Shown here: positions 27,782 through 35,213 of the stretch, piece by piece
How the letters are laid out: each line of letters starts with the position of its first letter
Numbering within the stretch: the stretch's first letter is position 1
Origin: Actinomycetota bacterium
GTDB taxonomy: Bacteria; Actinomycetota; Actinomycetes; Mycobacteriales; JACQDL01
Assembly: GCA_016201065.1 (NCBI GenBank)
Contig: JACQDL010000033.1
Location: 1 to 42,819 of the forward strand
DNA: 42,819 nucleotides
Direction of reading: 5' to 3'
Notes under the pieces: model-generated
The model's input: only the letters and a program-made list of their open reading frames with translations
Databases searched by the model: none
What the model was told of the DNA's origin: nothing
Translations under genes and position numbers: made by a program

Positions 27782-28807
27782 GTGGCGCGGAGCTGGCGCG
27801 AAGCGATGACCGAGGCGCTGTACGGTCCGGATGGCTTCTACCGGCGCGAGAACCCCGCCGCGCACTTCCGGACCTCGGTCCACTCCTCGCCGTTGTTCGC
27901 CGTCGCGCTTGCCACGCTCGCCGAAGGGGTCGACGCGGCGCTGGGCCACCCTGACCGGTTCGACCTCGTCGACGTGGGTGCCGGACGCGGGGAGCTGCTC
28001 AGTGCGGTGACGGAGGCGGTCCCGGACGGGTTGCGGCGCCGCCTGCATGCGGTGGCGGTGGAGGTCGCGGCACGCCCACCGGGACTGGACCCGGCGGTCG
28101 ACTGGACGGACCAGGTCCCACCGGTCACCGGGCTGCTGCTGGCCAACGAGTGGTTGGACAACGTGCCGGTCGACGTGGTCGAGCTGACCGCCGACGGACC
28201 CCGCGTGCTGCTCGTCGAGCCGACCGGGGAGGAGTCATTCGGACCGTCAGCCAGCGCAGCCGACCGCGCCTGGCTGGATCGCTGGTGGCCGCTGACGGAG
28301 ATCGGCAGCAGGGCCGAGGTCGGCCGGTCCCGGGATGATGCCTGGGCCGGGAGCCTCGGTCGACTCCGTCGCGGCGCGGCACTGGCCATCGACTACATGC
28401 ACGACCGGCCGCGGCGTGCCAGCGGGGGCTACCCCGTTGGCACGCTGACCGGATTCCGGGCGGGCCGGCAGGTGCCGCCGGTACCGGACGGGCTCTGCGA
28501 CCTCACGGCGCACGTGGCGTTGGACTCGTGCGCCCACGCCGGGCGGTCGGCGGGCGCGCTCGACACCCTCCTGACCACCCAGCGGGCCGCGTTGCGGGCA
28601 CTCGGCGTACGGGGTCAGCGCCCGCCACATTCGCTGGCCAGCGCGGCTCCGGCGGAGTACGTCGCGGCCCTGAGCCGCGCCGGGCACGCCGCCGAGCTGA
28701 CCAACCCCACCGGGATGGGGGGCTTCGGGTGGTTGCTCCAGACGATGGGAATCTCCACCCGGACGGCGCTTCCTGGCGTGCCCGAGCTTGGCTGCCGCGC
28801 GACATGA
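27782..28807 (+). CDS. MidA/NDUFAF7-type SAM-dependent methyltransferase
   Basis: The 341-residue protein belongs to the DUF185/MidA family. WREAMTEALYGPDGFYRR and the HFRTSVHSSPLFA segment form the N-terminus; LVDVGAGRGELL (62-72) is the SAM-binding glycine loop, and ANEWLDNVPVDVVE (121-134) is the family-specific NExxDxxP motif. The human homologue NDUFAF7 dimethylates an arginine of NDUFS2, the 49-kDa subunit of respiratory complex I. Here a nuoD-type gene, the bacterial counterpart of NDUFS2, lies two genes downstream on the same strand and keeps that arginine. I therefore infer that this enzyme modifies the neighbouring NuoD2. GTG at 27782 is favoured by the -10 spacing and by homology; the frame is open from 27728. 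Confidence 0.85.
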   Translation: MARSWREAMTEALYGPDGFYRRENPAAHFRTSVHSSPLFAVALATLAEGVDAALGHPDRFDLVDVGAGRGELLSAVTEAVPDGLRRRLHAVAVEVAARPPGLDPAVDWTDQVPPVTGLLLANEWLDNVPVDVVELTADGPRVLLVEPTGEESFGPSASAADRAWLDRWWPLTEIGSRAEVGRSRDDAWAGSLGRLRRGAALAIDYMHDRPRRASGGYPVGTLTGFRAGRQVPPVPDGLCDLTAHVALDSCAHAGRSAGALDTLLTTQRAALRALGVRGQRPPHSLASAAPAEYVAALSRAGHAAELTNPTGMGGFGWLLQTMGISTRTALPGVPELGCRAT

Positions 28808-28809
28808 CA

Positions 28810-28815
28810 TAGGTT
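28810..28815 (+). promoter_or_regulatory. -10 element of leaderless MazG-like gene
   Basis: TAGGTT, three bases after the preceding stop codon, is followed by six bases and the ATG at 28822. The spacing equals that at radA and the MidA-type gene. Confidence 0.45.
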
Positions 28816-28821
28816 TGACCG

Positions 28822-29133
28822 ATGCGCGAACTGCAAACGGTGGTCGCGCGGACCGCCGACCAGCTCGGACTCCACGCCACGGCGCCAACTCTGCTGCTGG
28901 GCCTGCTGACTGACGTCGGCCGGCTGGCCGACGAGGCCCTCTCCGGAACGGCGTTCGGCCGGCGGCCCTTTCGCCCCACCGATGACTGGGCTCCCCGGCT
29001 GGCCGACATCGCCTTCACACTGATCAACCTCGCCGACCAGACCGGGGTCGATCTCGGCAACGCCCTGCGTGCGGCACTGGGTCGGTACCAGGCCGTACCC
29101 GCCGCGCCGGTGGTTGACGACCTTCCGTTCTAG
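28822..29133 (+). CDS. Small MazG-like protein with degenerate metal site
   Basis: The 103-residue all-helical protein resembles the MazG-like nucleotide pyrophosphohydrolase fold: a helix [17 protein letters not shown] where the family has EExGEL, and [31 protein letters not shown] where the family has ELADVxxYLxxLAxxxGIDLxxA. The last helix matches well, but the first metal-binding Glu pair is replaced (TDVGRL), so hydrolase activity is doubtful. The gene is between the MidA-type methyltransferase and nuoD on the same strand, 14 bases after the former and 62 before the latter. The fold assignment is from pattern only. Confidence 0.6.
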   Translation: MRELQTVVARTADQLGLHATAPTLLLGLLTDVGRLADEALSGTAFGRRPFRPTDDWAPRLADIAFTLINLADQTGVDLGNALRAALGRYQAVPAAPVVDDLPF

Positions 29134-29195
29134 CGATACCCCGGCGTCGACGGGCCGCCCAGCGCCGTTCGCCCGACCGTGGCAGACTGCCAGCC

Positions 29196-30353
29196 GTGGC
29201 TGAGCGGGAGGTGACCGTCGGCATCGGTGCGGACGCGGGCGAGGCCGTTGCGCTGCCCACCGCCGACATGGTGCTGAACATCGGTCCACAGCACCCGTCC
29301 ACCCACGGGGTGCTGCGGCTTCGGTTGACCCTGGACGGTGAGCGGATCATCACGGCCGATCCGGTGGTCGGGTACATGCACCGCGGTGCGGAGAAGCTGT
29401 TCGAGGTCCGCGACTACCGGCAGATCACCGTGCTGGCGAACCGGCATGACTGGCTCTCGGCGTTCTCCTCGGAGCTTGGGGTCGTGCTCGCCGTCGAGCT
29501 CCTGCTCGGCATGGAGGTGCCCGACCGGGCGATCTGGTTACGCACGCTGATGGCCGAGCTCAACCGCGTGCTCAACCACCTGACCTTCCTCGGCAGCTAC
29601 CCGCTGGAGATCGGCGCGATCACGCCGGTGTTCTACGCGTTCACCGAGCGCGAGGTGATCCAGGCCGTCATGGAGGAGGCGGCGGGTGGCCGGATGCACT
29701 TCATGTTCAACCGGGTCGGTGGGGTCAAGGAGGAGGTGCCGGCCGGCTGGACCGGGCGGGTCCGGGCGGCTACCGATGGCGTACGCCGCCAGCTCCCCGC
29801 GATGGATCGGCTCCTGCGCGGCAACGACATCTTCCGTGCCCGAACCCAGGGTGTCGGGGTGCTCACCCCGAGGGACGTCGCCGGGTACGGCGTGTCCGGT
29901 CCGATCGCCCGGGCCAGCGGAGTCGACTTCGATCTCCGCCGGGACGAGCCGTACCTCGCCTACGGCGAGCTGTCCGACGTCCTGCGGGTGGTGACCCGGG
30001 AGACCGGAGACTGCCTGGCCCGCTTCGAGGTGCTGCTGGACCAGGTGTACGCCTCGCTGGAGCTGATCGATGCCTGCCTGGACCGGTTGCCCGGTGGTCC
30101 GGTGAACCAGAAGCTGCCCAAGACGGTGAAGGCCCCCGAGGGCGCCGCCTACGTCTGGACCGAGAACCCGCTGGGTCTCAACGGCTACTACCTCGTCTCC
30201 CGCGGGGAGAAGACCCCGTGGCGGCTGAAGTTGCGGTCCGCGTCGTTCAACAACATCCAGGCCCTGGCGGTGTTGCTGCCGGGCGTGCTGCTGCCGGATC
30301 TCGTCGCGATCCTGGGCTCGCTGTTCTTCGTCGTCGGCGACATCGACAGGTGA
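29196..30353 (+). CDS. nuoD: NADH-quinone oxidoreductase subunit D-like protein (orphan NuoD2)
   Basis: The 385-residue protein is a complete NuoD/49-kDa homologue ([61 protein letters not shown]). No other nuo gene is in the window, so it is an orphan copy. His37 of STHG, one quinone-headgroup contact in Thermus complex I, is kept; the partner Tyr (LDY in the family) is Trp86 (HDW). Arg63 in HRGAEKL is the position dimethylated by NDUFAF7 in mitochondria. There is no CxxC pair, so it is not a hydrogenase large subunit. The GTG start is at 29196. A hairpin follows the stop. Confidence 0.9.
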   Translation: MAEREVTVGIGADAGEAVALPTADMVLNIGPQHPSTHGVLRLRLTLDGERIITADPVVGYMHRGAEKLFEVRDYRQITVLANRHDWLSAFSSELGVVLAVELLLGMEVPDRAIWLRTLMAELNRVLNHLTFLGSYPLEIGAITPVFYAFTEREVIQAVMEEAAGGRMHFMFNRVGGVKEEVPAGWTGRVRAATDGVRRQLPAMDRLLRGNDIFRARTQGVGVLTPRDVAGYGVSGPIARASGVDFDLRRDEPYLAYGELSDVLRVVTRETGDCLARFEVLLDQVYASLELIDACLDRLPGGPVNQKLPKTVKAPEGAAYVWTENPLGLNGYYLVSRGEKTPWRLKLRSASFNNIQALAVLLPGVLLPDLVAILGSLFFVVGDIDR

Positions 30354-30402
30354 CCTGACGACTACCGTCACGCAACCGCCCGCCCGGCTGCCCCATGGCA
30401 CC

Positions 30403-30438
30403 CGGCCCCGGTCAGCGTTCGCGCACGGACCGGGGCCG
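30403..30438. terminator. Hairpin after nuoD
   Basis: An 11-bp perfect stem (CGGCCCCGGTC at 30403-30413 with 30428-30438) and a 14-base loop lie 50 bases past the nuoD stop, overlapping the end of the convergent gene's coding sequence. Confidence 0.5.
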
Positions 30439-31617
30439 CTCGTCGTCCTCGCCGTCATCCCGATACCGTCGCCGGCGCGGCTGCTGCGGCGCCGTGTCGT
30501 ACGGGTCGGGTGCGGGTGGTTGCGAGTGCCGGCCACCGCGCGGCTCCCCGGGCCGGCCCTGATCCCTCTCGTCGTGCCGGGCCACGTGCCGGCCGCTGCG
30601 CTCGGACCGATCCGCCCGCTCTGATCTGCCCGGCATGTCCCGGTAGCTCGGCTCATCGGGATGCCTCGGCGGGGCGGGTCGGGCCGGCGCGGCACCCTCA
30701 GGTTGGACGGCGAACTCGCCCGTGTCGGAGCCGAACCGGGTCCGGTCGAACGGCACGCCCGACGACACCGAACCTGGAGGCAGCGGGTCGGAGAGTGGGT
30801 CCGGATGGCGCGGCGGCTCAGCCCGGTACGGCGGCTCAGCCCGGTGCGGCGGCGGTGGAGCCGGTGGGGCGGCCTGCCGGCCGGAGGATGCCGGCGGGGG
30901 CGGCCCCCGCCGGGCACGAGCCGGCTCATGTTCGGCCGGCGCCGACCCCGCCCAGGGGCCACTCGGACCAGCGACCGGGTGCGGCAGGCGCGGCGCGGCA
31001 TAGTCGTCCATGGTGGGCCGCGGCGAGGACTCCCAGCGCTCCGCGGGCGGGGAGAGTTCCGCGCGCGGCGAGGCCGGCTCGCCGATGACCGATGGCACGC
31101 CCGCGGCGTGCGGTCGGTCATCGGCGCGGAATCCGCGCAGACCCGGCGGGGTGCCGGTGAGCCGGGTCGACTCGGCGTGCCAGGCGATCCGTTCCAGACG
31201 GAGCTCACCGTCAAGCCGGTCGACGATGTCCTTACGGAGTCCCTGCACCTCATGCCGGAGCTCCTCGACCTGGCGGTGCAGGCCGTCCTGCGCTTCCCGG
31301 CGCAGGTCTGCCTCGATCCGCGACTCATGCTCACGGCGGGCGGCAACCTCCCGGTCCAGCTCCACCTGGTATTCGCGGCGCAGCTCGAGCTCACGGCTCG
31401 GTGCCGGCTCGTCGGCGGCCGGGTTTCGGCGGATGCTGGCCATGGTCGCGACCACGAAGGCCCAGAGCGCGACCACGACCGCGAGCCGCAACACCCGAAG
31501 GTTGTCGGTGAGGATCAGCGCACCGGTAGCGGCAATGGCCAGCAGCGCGCCCACCCCGAGCGTGACAAGCCGACCGCGGCTCTGCGACGCTCGTCGGGGG
31601 TCGGAACGGCCAACCAT
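30412..31617 (-). CDS. Two-helix membrane protein with coiled coil and disordered tail
   Basis: The 401-residue protein starts with two membrane helices (LVTLGVGALLAIAATGALILT and LRLAVVVALWAFVVATMA), then a charged coiled coil of about 80 residues (ELELRREYQVELDREVAARREHE...), and a Pro/Arg/Glu-rich disordered tail of more than 200 residues. The layout matches a group of uncharacterised actinobacterial proteins (I recall DUF6779) found near pantothenate genes. It may tether a cytoplasmic complex to the membrane. No enzymatic domain is visible. It is convergent with nuoD and lies downstream of the transporter genes on the minus strand (49 bases after the binding-protein stop). Confidence 0.7.
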   Translation of the reverse strand: MVGRSDPRRASQSRGRLVTLGVGALLAIAATGALILTDNLRVLRLAVVVALWAFVVATMASIRRNPAADEPAPSRELELRREYQVELDREVAARREHESRIEADLRREAQDGLHRQVEELRHEVQGLRKDIVDRLDGELRLERIAWHAESTRLTGTPPGLRGFRADDRPHAAGVPSVIGEPASPRAELSPPAERWESSPRPTMDDYAAPRLPHPVAGPSGPWAGSAPAEHEPARARRGPPPPASSGRQAAPPAPPPPHRAEPPYRAEPPRHPDPLSDPLPPGSVSSGVPFDRTRFGSDTGEFAVQPEGAAPARPAPPRHPDEPSYRDMPGRSERADRSERSGRHVARHDERDQGRPGEPRGGRHSQPPAPDPYDTAPQQPRRRRYRDDGEDDERPRSVRER

Positions 31618-31666
31618 GTGATCGAGAGTACGGCGCCGGGTTATCGCGCTGTTGCCCGGCGCGCCG

Positions 31667-32641
31667 TCACCCGAGGCTCCCGTCGGAGGAGAAGACCAGA
31701 CCGATCTGGATCTTTCCCTGCCTCAGGGCGGTCTTGGTGAGCGGGCCGCCGGTGTCCAGCACCACGAAGTTCGTGAAGGTGATCCCGTAGACCTCGGTCA
31801 GGCCGGACCTGCAGAAGGGTCGTTGTTGACACTCGGTCGGCCCACCCAGGACGAGGCTCCCTCCGGCGCACCTCGTCGCCACGTCCGACAGCGTCCTCAC
31901 CCCATTTGTCTCCGCGAACGCCCTGGTCACGGCGAACGCGTTCTGGTCAGCCGCCCGCGCCGGCAGACCGAAGACGAGGTTGGCGCCGCGGCCGAGCTCC
32001 GTCAGCGCTCCCATCGTGGCGTTGAGATCGCCACTGGCTCTGGTTGCGGCCTGCGAGCCGTTCTGCTGCTGGTTGAGGAACTCGGTCAGAGTGCCGACGT
32101 ACTCCGGCATCACGTCGATCTCGCCCGAGGACAGCGACCTCAGGTACAGCTCACGGTTTCCCACCTCCCGAACCGTGGCGTCGAACCCGGCTGCGGAGAG
32201 CGCCCTGGCATAGATGGTGGCCAGGATCTTGCTCTCGCCGAAGTTCGCCGCGCCGACCCGGATCGGACCGGAGCCGCCGGAGAGGCCCTCGGCCACTCCG
32301 CTGTCCCTGACATAGCCGTCCGCGACGCTGCTGGCGGTCTTGCGGTCGATGTCGACCTGCCGATTGAGGGCGACCAGACGGTCGGTCGTCAACGAGGCGC
32401 TGACCTTGTCCACCGCCTTGACCAGCGCCGGTGTGGCCCGCGGTCGGTGGATCGCCGGGACGACGTTGTCCACGGTCTGCAGGTGCTTGTCGTCGACGAG
32501 GACGACAAGATCGTTTCCGGATACGGGCCGGCACCCGGCCGCCCGATCCGCCGCCGGCCCGGACGGGCCAGACCCACCGCACCCGGCAACGGACACACCG
32601 GCCAGGATCAGGATGCTTGTGCCGAGCGCGAGCGACCGCAT
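31667..32641 (-). CDS. Glycine betaine/choline/carnitine-type ABC transporter substrate-binding lipoprotein
   Basis: The 324-residue protein has a signal peptide ending in the lipobox VSVAGC and an OpuAC/QAT-type type II binding fold: IRVGAANFGESKILATIYARALSAAGF starts the domain, ELYLRSLSSGEIDVMPEYVGTLTEFL is the typical hinge segment of this family, and FVVLDTGGPL follows near the end. It presents quaternary-ammonium osmoprotectants to the two permeases encoded upstream. It is the last gene of the three-gene minus-strand set (permease, permease, binding protein), 15 bases after the second permease. Confidence 0.88.
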   Translation of the reverse strand: MRSLALGTSILILAGVSVAGCGGSGPSGPAADRAAGCRPVSGNDLVVLVDDKHLQTVDNVVPAIHRPRATPALVKAVDKVSASLTTDRLVALNRQVDIDRKTASSVADGYVRDSGVAEGLSGGSGPIRVGAANFGESKILATIYARALSAAGFDATVREVGNRELYLRSLSSGEIDVMPEYVGTLTEFLNQQQNGSQAATRASGDLNATMGALTELGRGANLVFGLPARAADQNAFAVTRAFAETNGVRTLSDVATRCAGGSLVLGGPTECQQRPFCRSGLTEVYGITFTNFVVLDTGGPLTKTALRQGKIQIGLVFSSDGSLG

Positions 32642-32656
32642 GCGGCGAAGCCAACC

Positions 32657-33358
32657 CTAGGAAGGCCTCTTTCGCAACACTGTGCGGCCAATCATCCCCG
32701 CCGCCCGACCTGGCGCCAGCGCTCGCTGGAGGGTGGCCAACCCGACCTCGATCACGAGCGCGAGCAGAGCGATGAGGAACGCGCCTGCCATCACCTCGCC
32801 CGGCCGCTGCAGCCCGAAGCCATCGTTGACGATCGTCCCCAGGCCGCCGCCACCGACCAGAGCGGCCAGCGACGCGGTCGCCACGACCTGGACCGCTGCC
32901 GTCCGGAACCCGGTGGCGATCAACGGCAGGGCGAGCGGGATCTCCACCCGCCAGAGCACCTGGGCCGCCGACATCCCCATCCCTCTGGCTGCCTCCACGA
33001 CATCCCGATCAACCTCGCGCACGCCGACATGGGCGTAGCTGACCAACGGTGGCACCGCAAAGACCGCGAGCGCGACCACGGTCGCCCGGTCGCCGAACCC
33101 GATCGGCGTCGCCGCGAACAGCGTCAGCAGGGCGAGCGTCGGCACGGCCCGGGACACCGTGGACAGCACGGCGACCAGCCCGCCACCGCGCCCCAGGTGA
33201 CCTAGCCAGACCGCGGTCGGCCAGGCCAGCCCACAGGCCAGCCCGACCGCGATCCCGCTGATCGCCAGGTGCTCGGCGGTCAGGGCGGGCACACCCCGGT
33301 GACCGTGCCAGTTCAGCGGGTCGGTCAGCCAGCCGACCGCATCGCCGAACGGGTTCAT
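32657..33358 (-). CDS. ABC transporter permease, osmoprotectant type (OpuCB/OpuCD-like)
   Basis: The 233-residue integral membrane protein has about five or six helices (LAISGIAVGLACGLAWPTAVWL, GGLVAVLSTVSRAVPTLALLTLF, TVVALAVFAVPPLVSYAHVGV and others). The EAA loop that docks on the ATPase is VVEAARGMGMSAAQVLWRVEIPLALPLIATG. GGGGLGTIVNDGF is typical for this permease group. ATG at 33358 overlaps the stop of the partner permease by four bases (ATGA), so the two are translated together and form a heterodimer. Confidence 0.9.
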   Translation of the reverse strand: MNPFGDAVGWLTDPLNWHGHRGVPALTAEHLAISGIAVGLACGLAWPTAVWLGHLGRGGGLVAVLSTVSRAVPTLALLTLFAATPIGFGDRATVVALAVFAVPPLVSYAHVGVREVDRDVVEAARGMGMSAAQVLWRVEIPLALPLIATGFRTAAVQVVATASLAALVGGGGLGTIVNDGFGLQRPGEVMAGAFLIALLALVIEVGLATLQRALAPGRAAGMIGRTVLRKRPS

Positions 33359-34056
33359 GCGGTCGACCCGGTGGGGGTCGGTCTGCTCCACGGCGCGAGC
33401 AGCCTGGCCAGACCGGCCAGTGCGGCGTCGGCCGCAAGGGCGAGCAGCACGCACAGCACCGATCCGGTGACGATCTCGGCGCGATAGAAGTTGTTGTTGA
33501 AACCCTCGAAGATGATCTGCCCGAGCCCGCCGTTGCCGACCACCACACCGACCGTGGTCAACGCCACCGTCGACACGGTCGCCACCCTGATCCCGGCCAT
33601 CAGCACCGGCAGCGCGATCGGGACCTCCACCCGCCACAGCATGCGCGCGTTGCCATATCCCATGCCACGGGCCGCCTCGCGCACGTCGGCCGGCACGGAC
33701 CGCAGGCCGACCAGGAAGTTCTGCACCAGGACCACCAGTGCGTAGACGACCAGGCCGACGAGCACCGTGTACTGGTTCAACCCGACGAACGGTTCGAGGA
33801 AGGCGAACATCGCCAGCGACGGGATGGCGTACAGCGCCCCGGACAGCCCGAGGATCGGCCCGGCGAGCACCCCGAACCTGCGGGCGAGCAGGGCCAGCGG
33901 GAACGCGATGACGACCGCGATCAGCACGGCCTGCGCCGTGAGGGTGACGTGCTGGCGGATGGCGGCGAGGATGGTGTCGGAGTTGTCCCGGACGTAGTCG
34001 ACGGAGAACCACGGGTTGGGCGCCTCGGCGGCCGCGATCGAGAAGGGGAGGGCCAC
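33355..34056 (-). CDS. ABC transporter permease, osmoprotectant type, partner subunit
   Basis: The 233-residue permease has the same plan as its neighbour: helices such as AQAVLIAVVIAFPLALLA and PILGLSGALYAIPSLAMFAFL, then the coupling loop VREAARGMGYGNARMLWRVEVPIALPVLMAG and VGNGGLGQIIFEGF. The start is GTG at 34056, only two bases from the start codon of the divergent ATPase gene, so its promoter and ribosome site must lie inside that gene. It is the first gene of the set permease-permease-binding protein. Confidence 0.9.
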   Translation of the reverse strand: MALPFSIAAAEAPNPWFSVDYVRDNSDTILAAIRQHVTLTAQAVLIAVVIAFPLALLARRFGVLAGPILGLSGALYAIPSLAMFAFLEPFVGLNQYTVLVGLVVYALVVLVQNFLVGLRSVPADVREAARGMGYGNARMLWRVEVPIALPVLMAGIRVATVSTVALTTVGVVVGNGGLGQIIFEGFNNNFYRAEIVTGSVLCVLLALAADAALAGLARLLAPWSRPTPTGSTA

Positions 34057-34058
34057 GG

Positions 34059-35213
34059 GTGGACGCTACCGCGCAACCCGCCATCCAGCTGGCCGGCGTG
34101 AGCAAGCGCTATCCGACCGGCACGATCGCTGTGCACGAGCTGGATCTGACCTTCGACGCGGGCCAGACGCTGGTGCTTCTCGGCCCCTCGGGCTGCGGCA
34201 AGAGCACCATCCTGCGGATGATCAACCGGCTGGTCGAGCCGTCCGCCGGGCGAATCCTGCTGGCCGGCGAGGATGTGGCCTCGATGGACCCGGTCGCGTT
34301 GCGACGCCGCATCGGCTACGTGATCCAGCACGTCGGCCTCTTCCCGCACCGGACCGTCGGGGAGAACGTCGGCACGGTGCCCCGCCTGCTCGGCTGGCCA
34401 CGGTCACGGGTCCGGGCGCGCACCGCCGAGCTGCTGGAGCTGGTCCAGCTCGACCCGGCGCGATACGCGCAGCGCTACCCGCACCAGCTCTCCGGCGGGC
34501 AGCGGCAACGGGTCGGGGTGGCCCGGGCGCTGGCCGCCGACCCGGCCGTGCTCCTCATGGACGAACCCTTCTCCGCCGTCGACCCGATCACGCGCGACCG
34601 GCTGCAGACGGAGTTCCGGCGGCTACAGGCTGAGGTCCGGAAGACCGTCGTGTTCGTCACGCACGACATCGAGGAGGCGATCCGGCTCGGTGACCAGATC
34701 GCGGTGCTCTCCGACGGCGGGGTGCTGGAGCAGCGTGGCTCGCCGGGGGAACTCCTGGGCCAACCGGCGTCGGAGTTCGTGGCCGACTTCGTCGGTGCCG
34801 ATCGTGGCCTGAAGCGACTGGCCATCACCCCGATCTCGGACCGCGACCTGGAGCACCCACCGATCGTGCGGCCGACCGACCCGCTTCCGGCCGCCCGCGC
34901 GGCGCTGGCCCGCGACGGCGCCCGATGGGCCGTCGTGCTCGACCCCAACGGCGAGCTGCGCGGCTGGTTGTCGGTCGAGCACGCGGCCGACGGCCACGGC
35001 ACGGTTGCCGGCCGGGTCCGCCGGATGACCGCCTGGGTTCCGCTGGACGCGACCCTCAAGCAGGCCTTCGCGGCAATGCTGCAACACGACGCCGGGTGGG
35101 TCGCTGTGCTTGACGGGGCACACTTCCTCGGCGTGCTCACCCCCGAGTCGCTGCACGCGGCGATGCGACGATCGGTGGAGTCCGCCGAGCCGGAGACTGC
35201 GGGCGCGGTCTGA
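34059..35213 (+). CDS. ABC transporter ATP-binding protein with CBS-like C-terminus (osmoprotectant uptake)
   Basis: The 384-residue ATPase has Walker A LLGPSGCGKSTILRM, the Q-loop YVIQHVGLF, signature LSGGQRQRVGVARAL, Walker B VLLMDEP and switch His in VTHD. After residue 240 comes a domain with the spacing of paired CBS motifs (PLPAARAALARDGARWAVVLDPNGELRGWLSVEHA and PLDATLKQAFAAMLQHDAGWVAVLDGAHFLGVLTPESL). In OpuA-type importers this domain senses ionic strength or c-di-AMP; the disA gene elsewhere in the window gives the cell that messenger. GTG at 34059 has GGGGAGGG six bases upstream. It is split from its permeases by divergent transcription. Confidence 0.92.
   Translation: MDATAQPAIQLAGVSKRYPTGTIAVHELDLTFDAGQTLVLLGPSGCGKSTILRMINRLVEPSAGRILLAGEDVASMDPVALRRRIGYVIQHVGLFPHRTVGENVGTVPRLLGWPRSRVRARTAELLELVQLDPARYAQRYPHQLSGGQRQRVGVARALAADPAVLLMDEPFSAVDPITRDRLQTEFRRLQAEVRKTVVFVTHDIEEAIRLGDQIAVLSDGGVLEQRGSPGELLGQPASEFVADFVGADRGLKRLAITPISDRDLEHPPIVRPTDPLPAARAALARDGARWAVVLDPNGELRGWLSVEHAADGHGTVAGRVRRMTAWVPLDATLKQAFAAMLQHDAGWVAVLDGAHFLGVLTPESLHAAMRRSVESAEPETAGAV

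Noticed and set aside
29196-30353. NuoD homologue as a [NiFe] hydrogenase large subunit
   Set aside because: Both CxxC nickel-binding pairs are absent, and the sequence matches the complex I branch.
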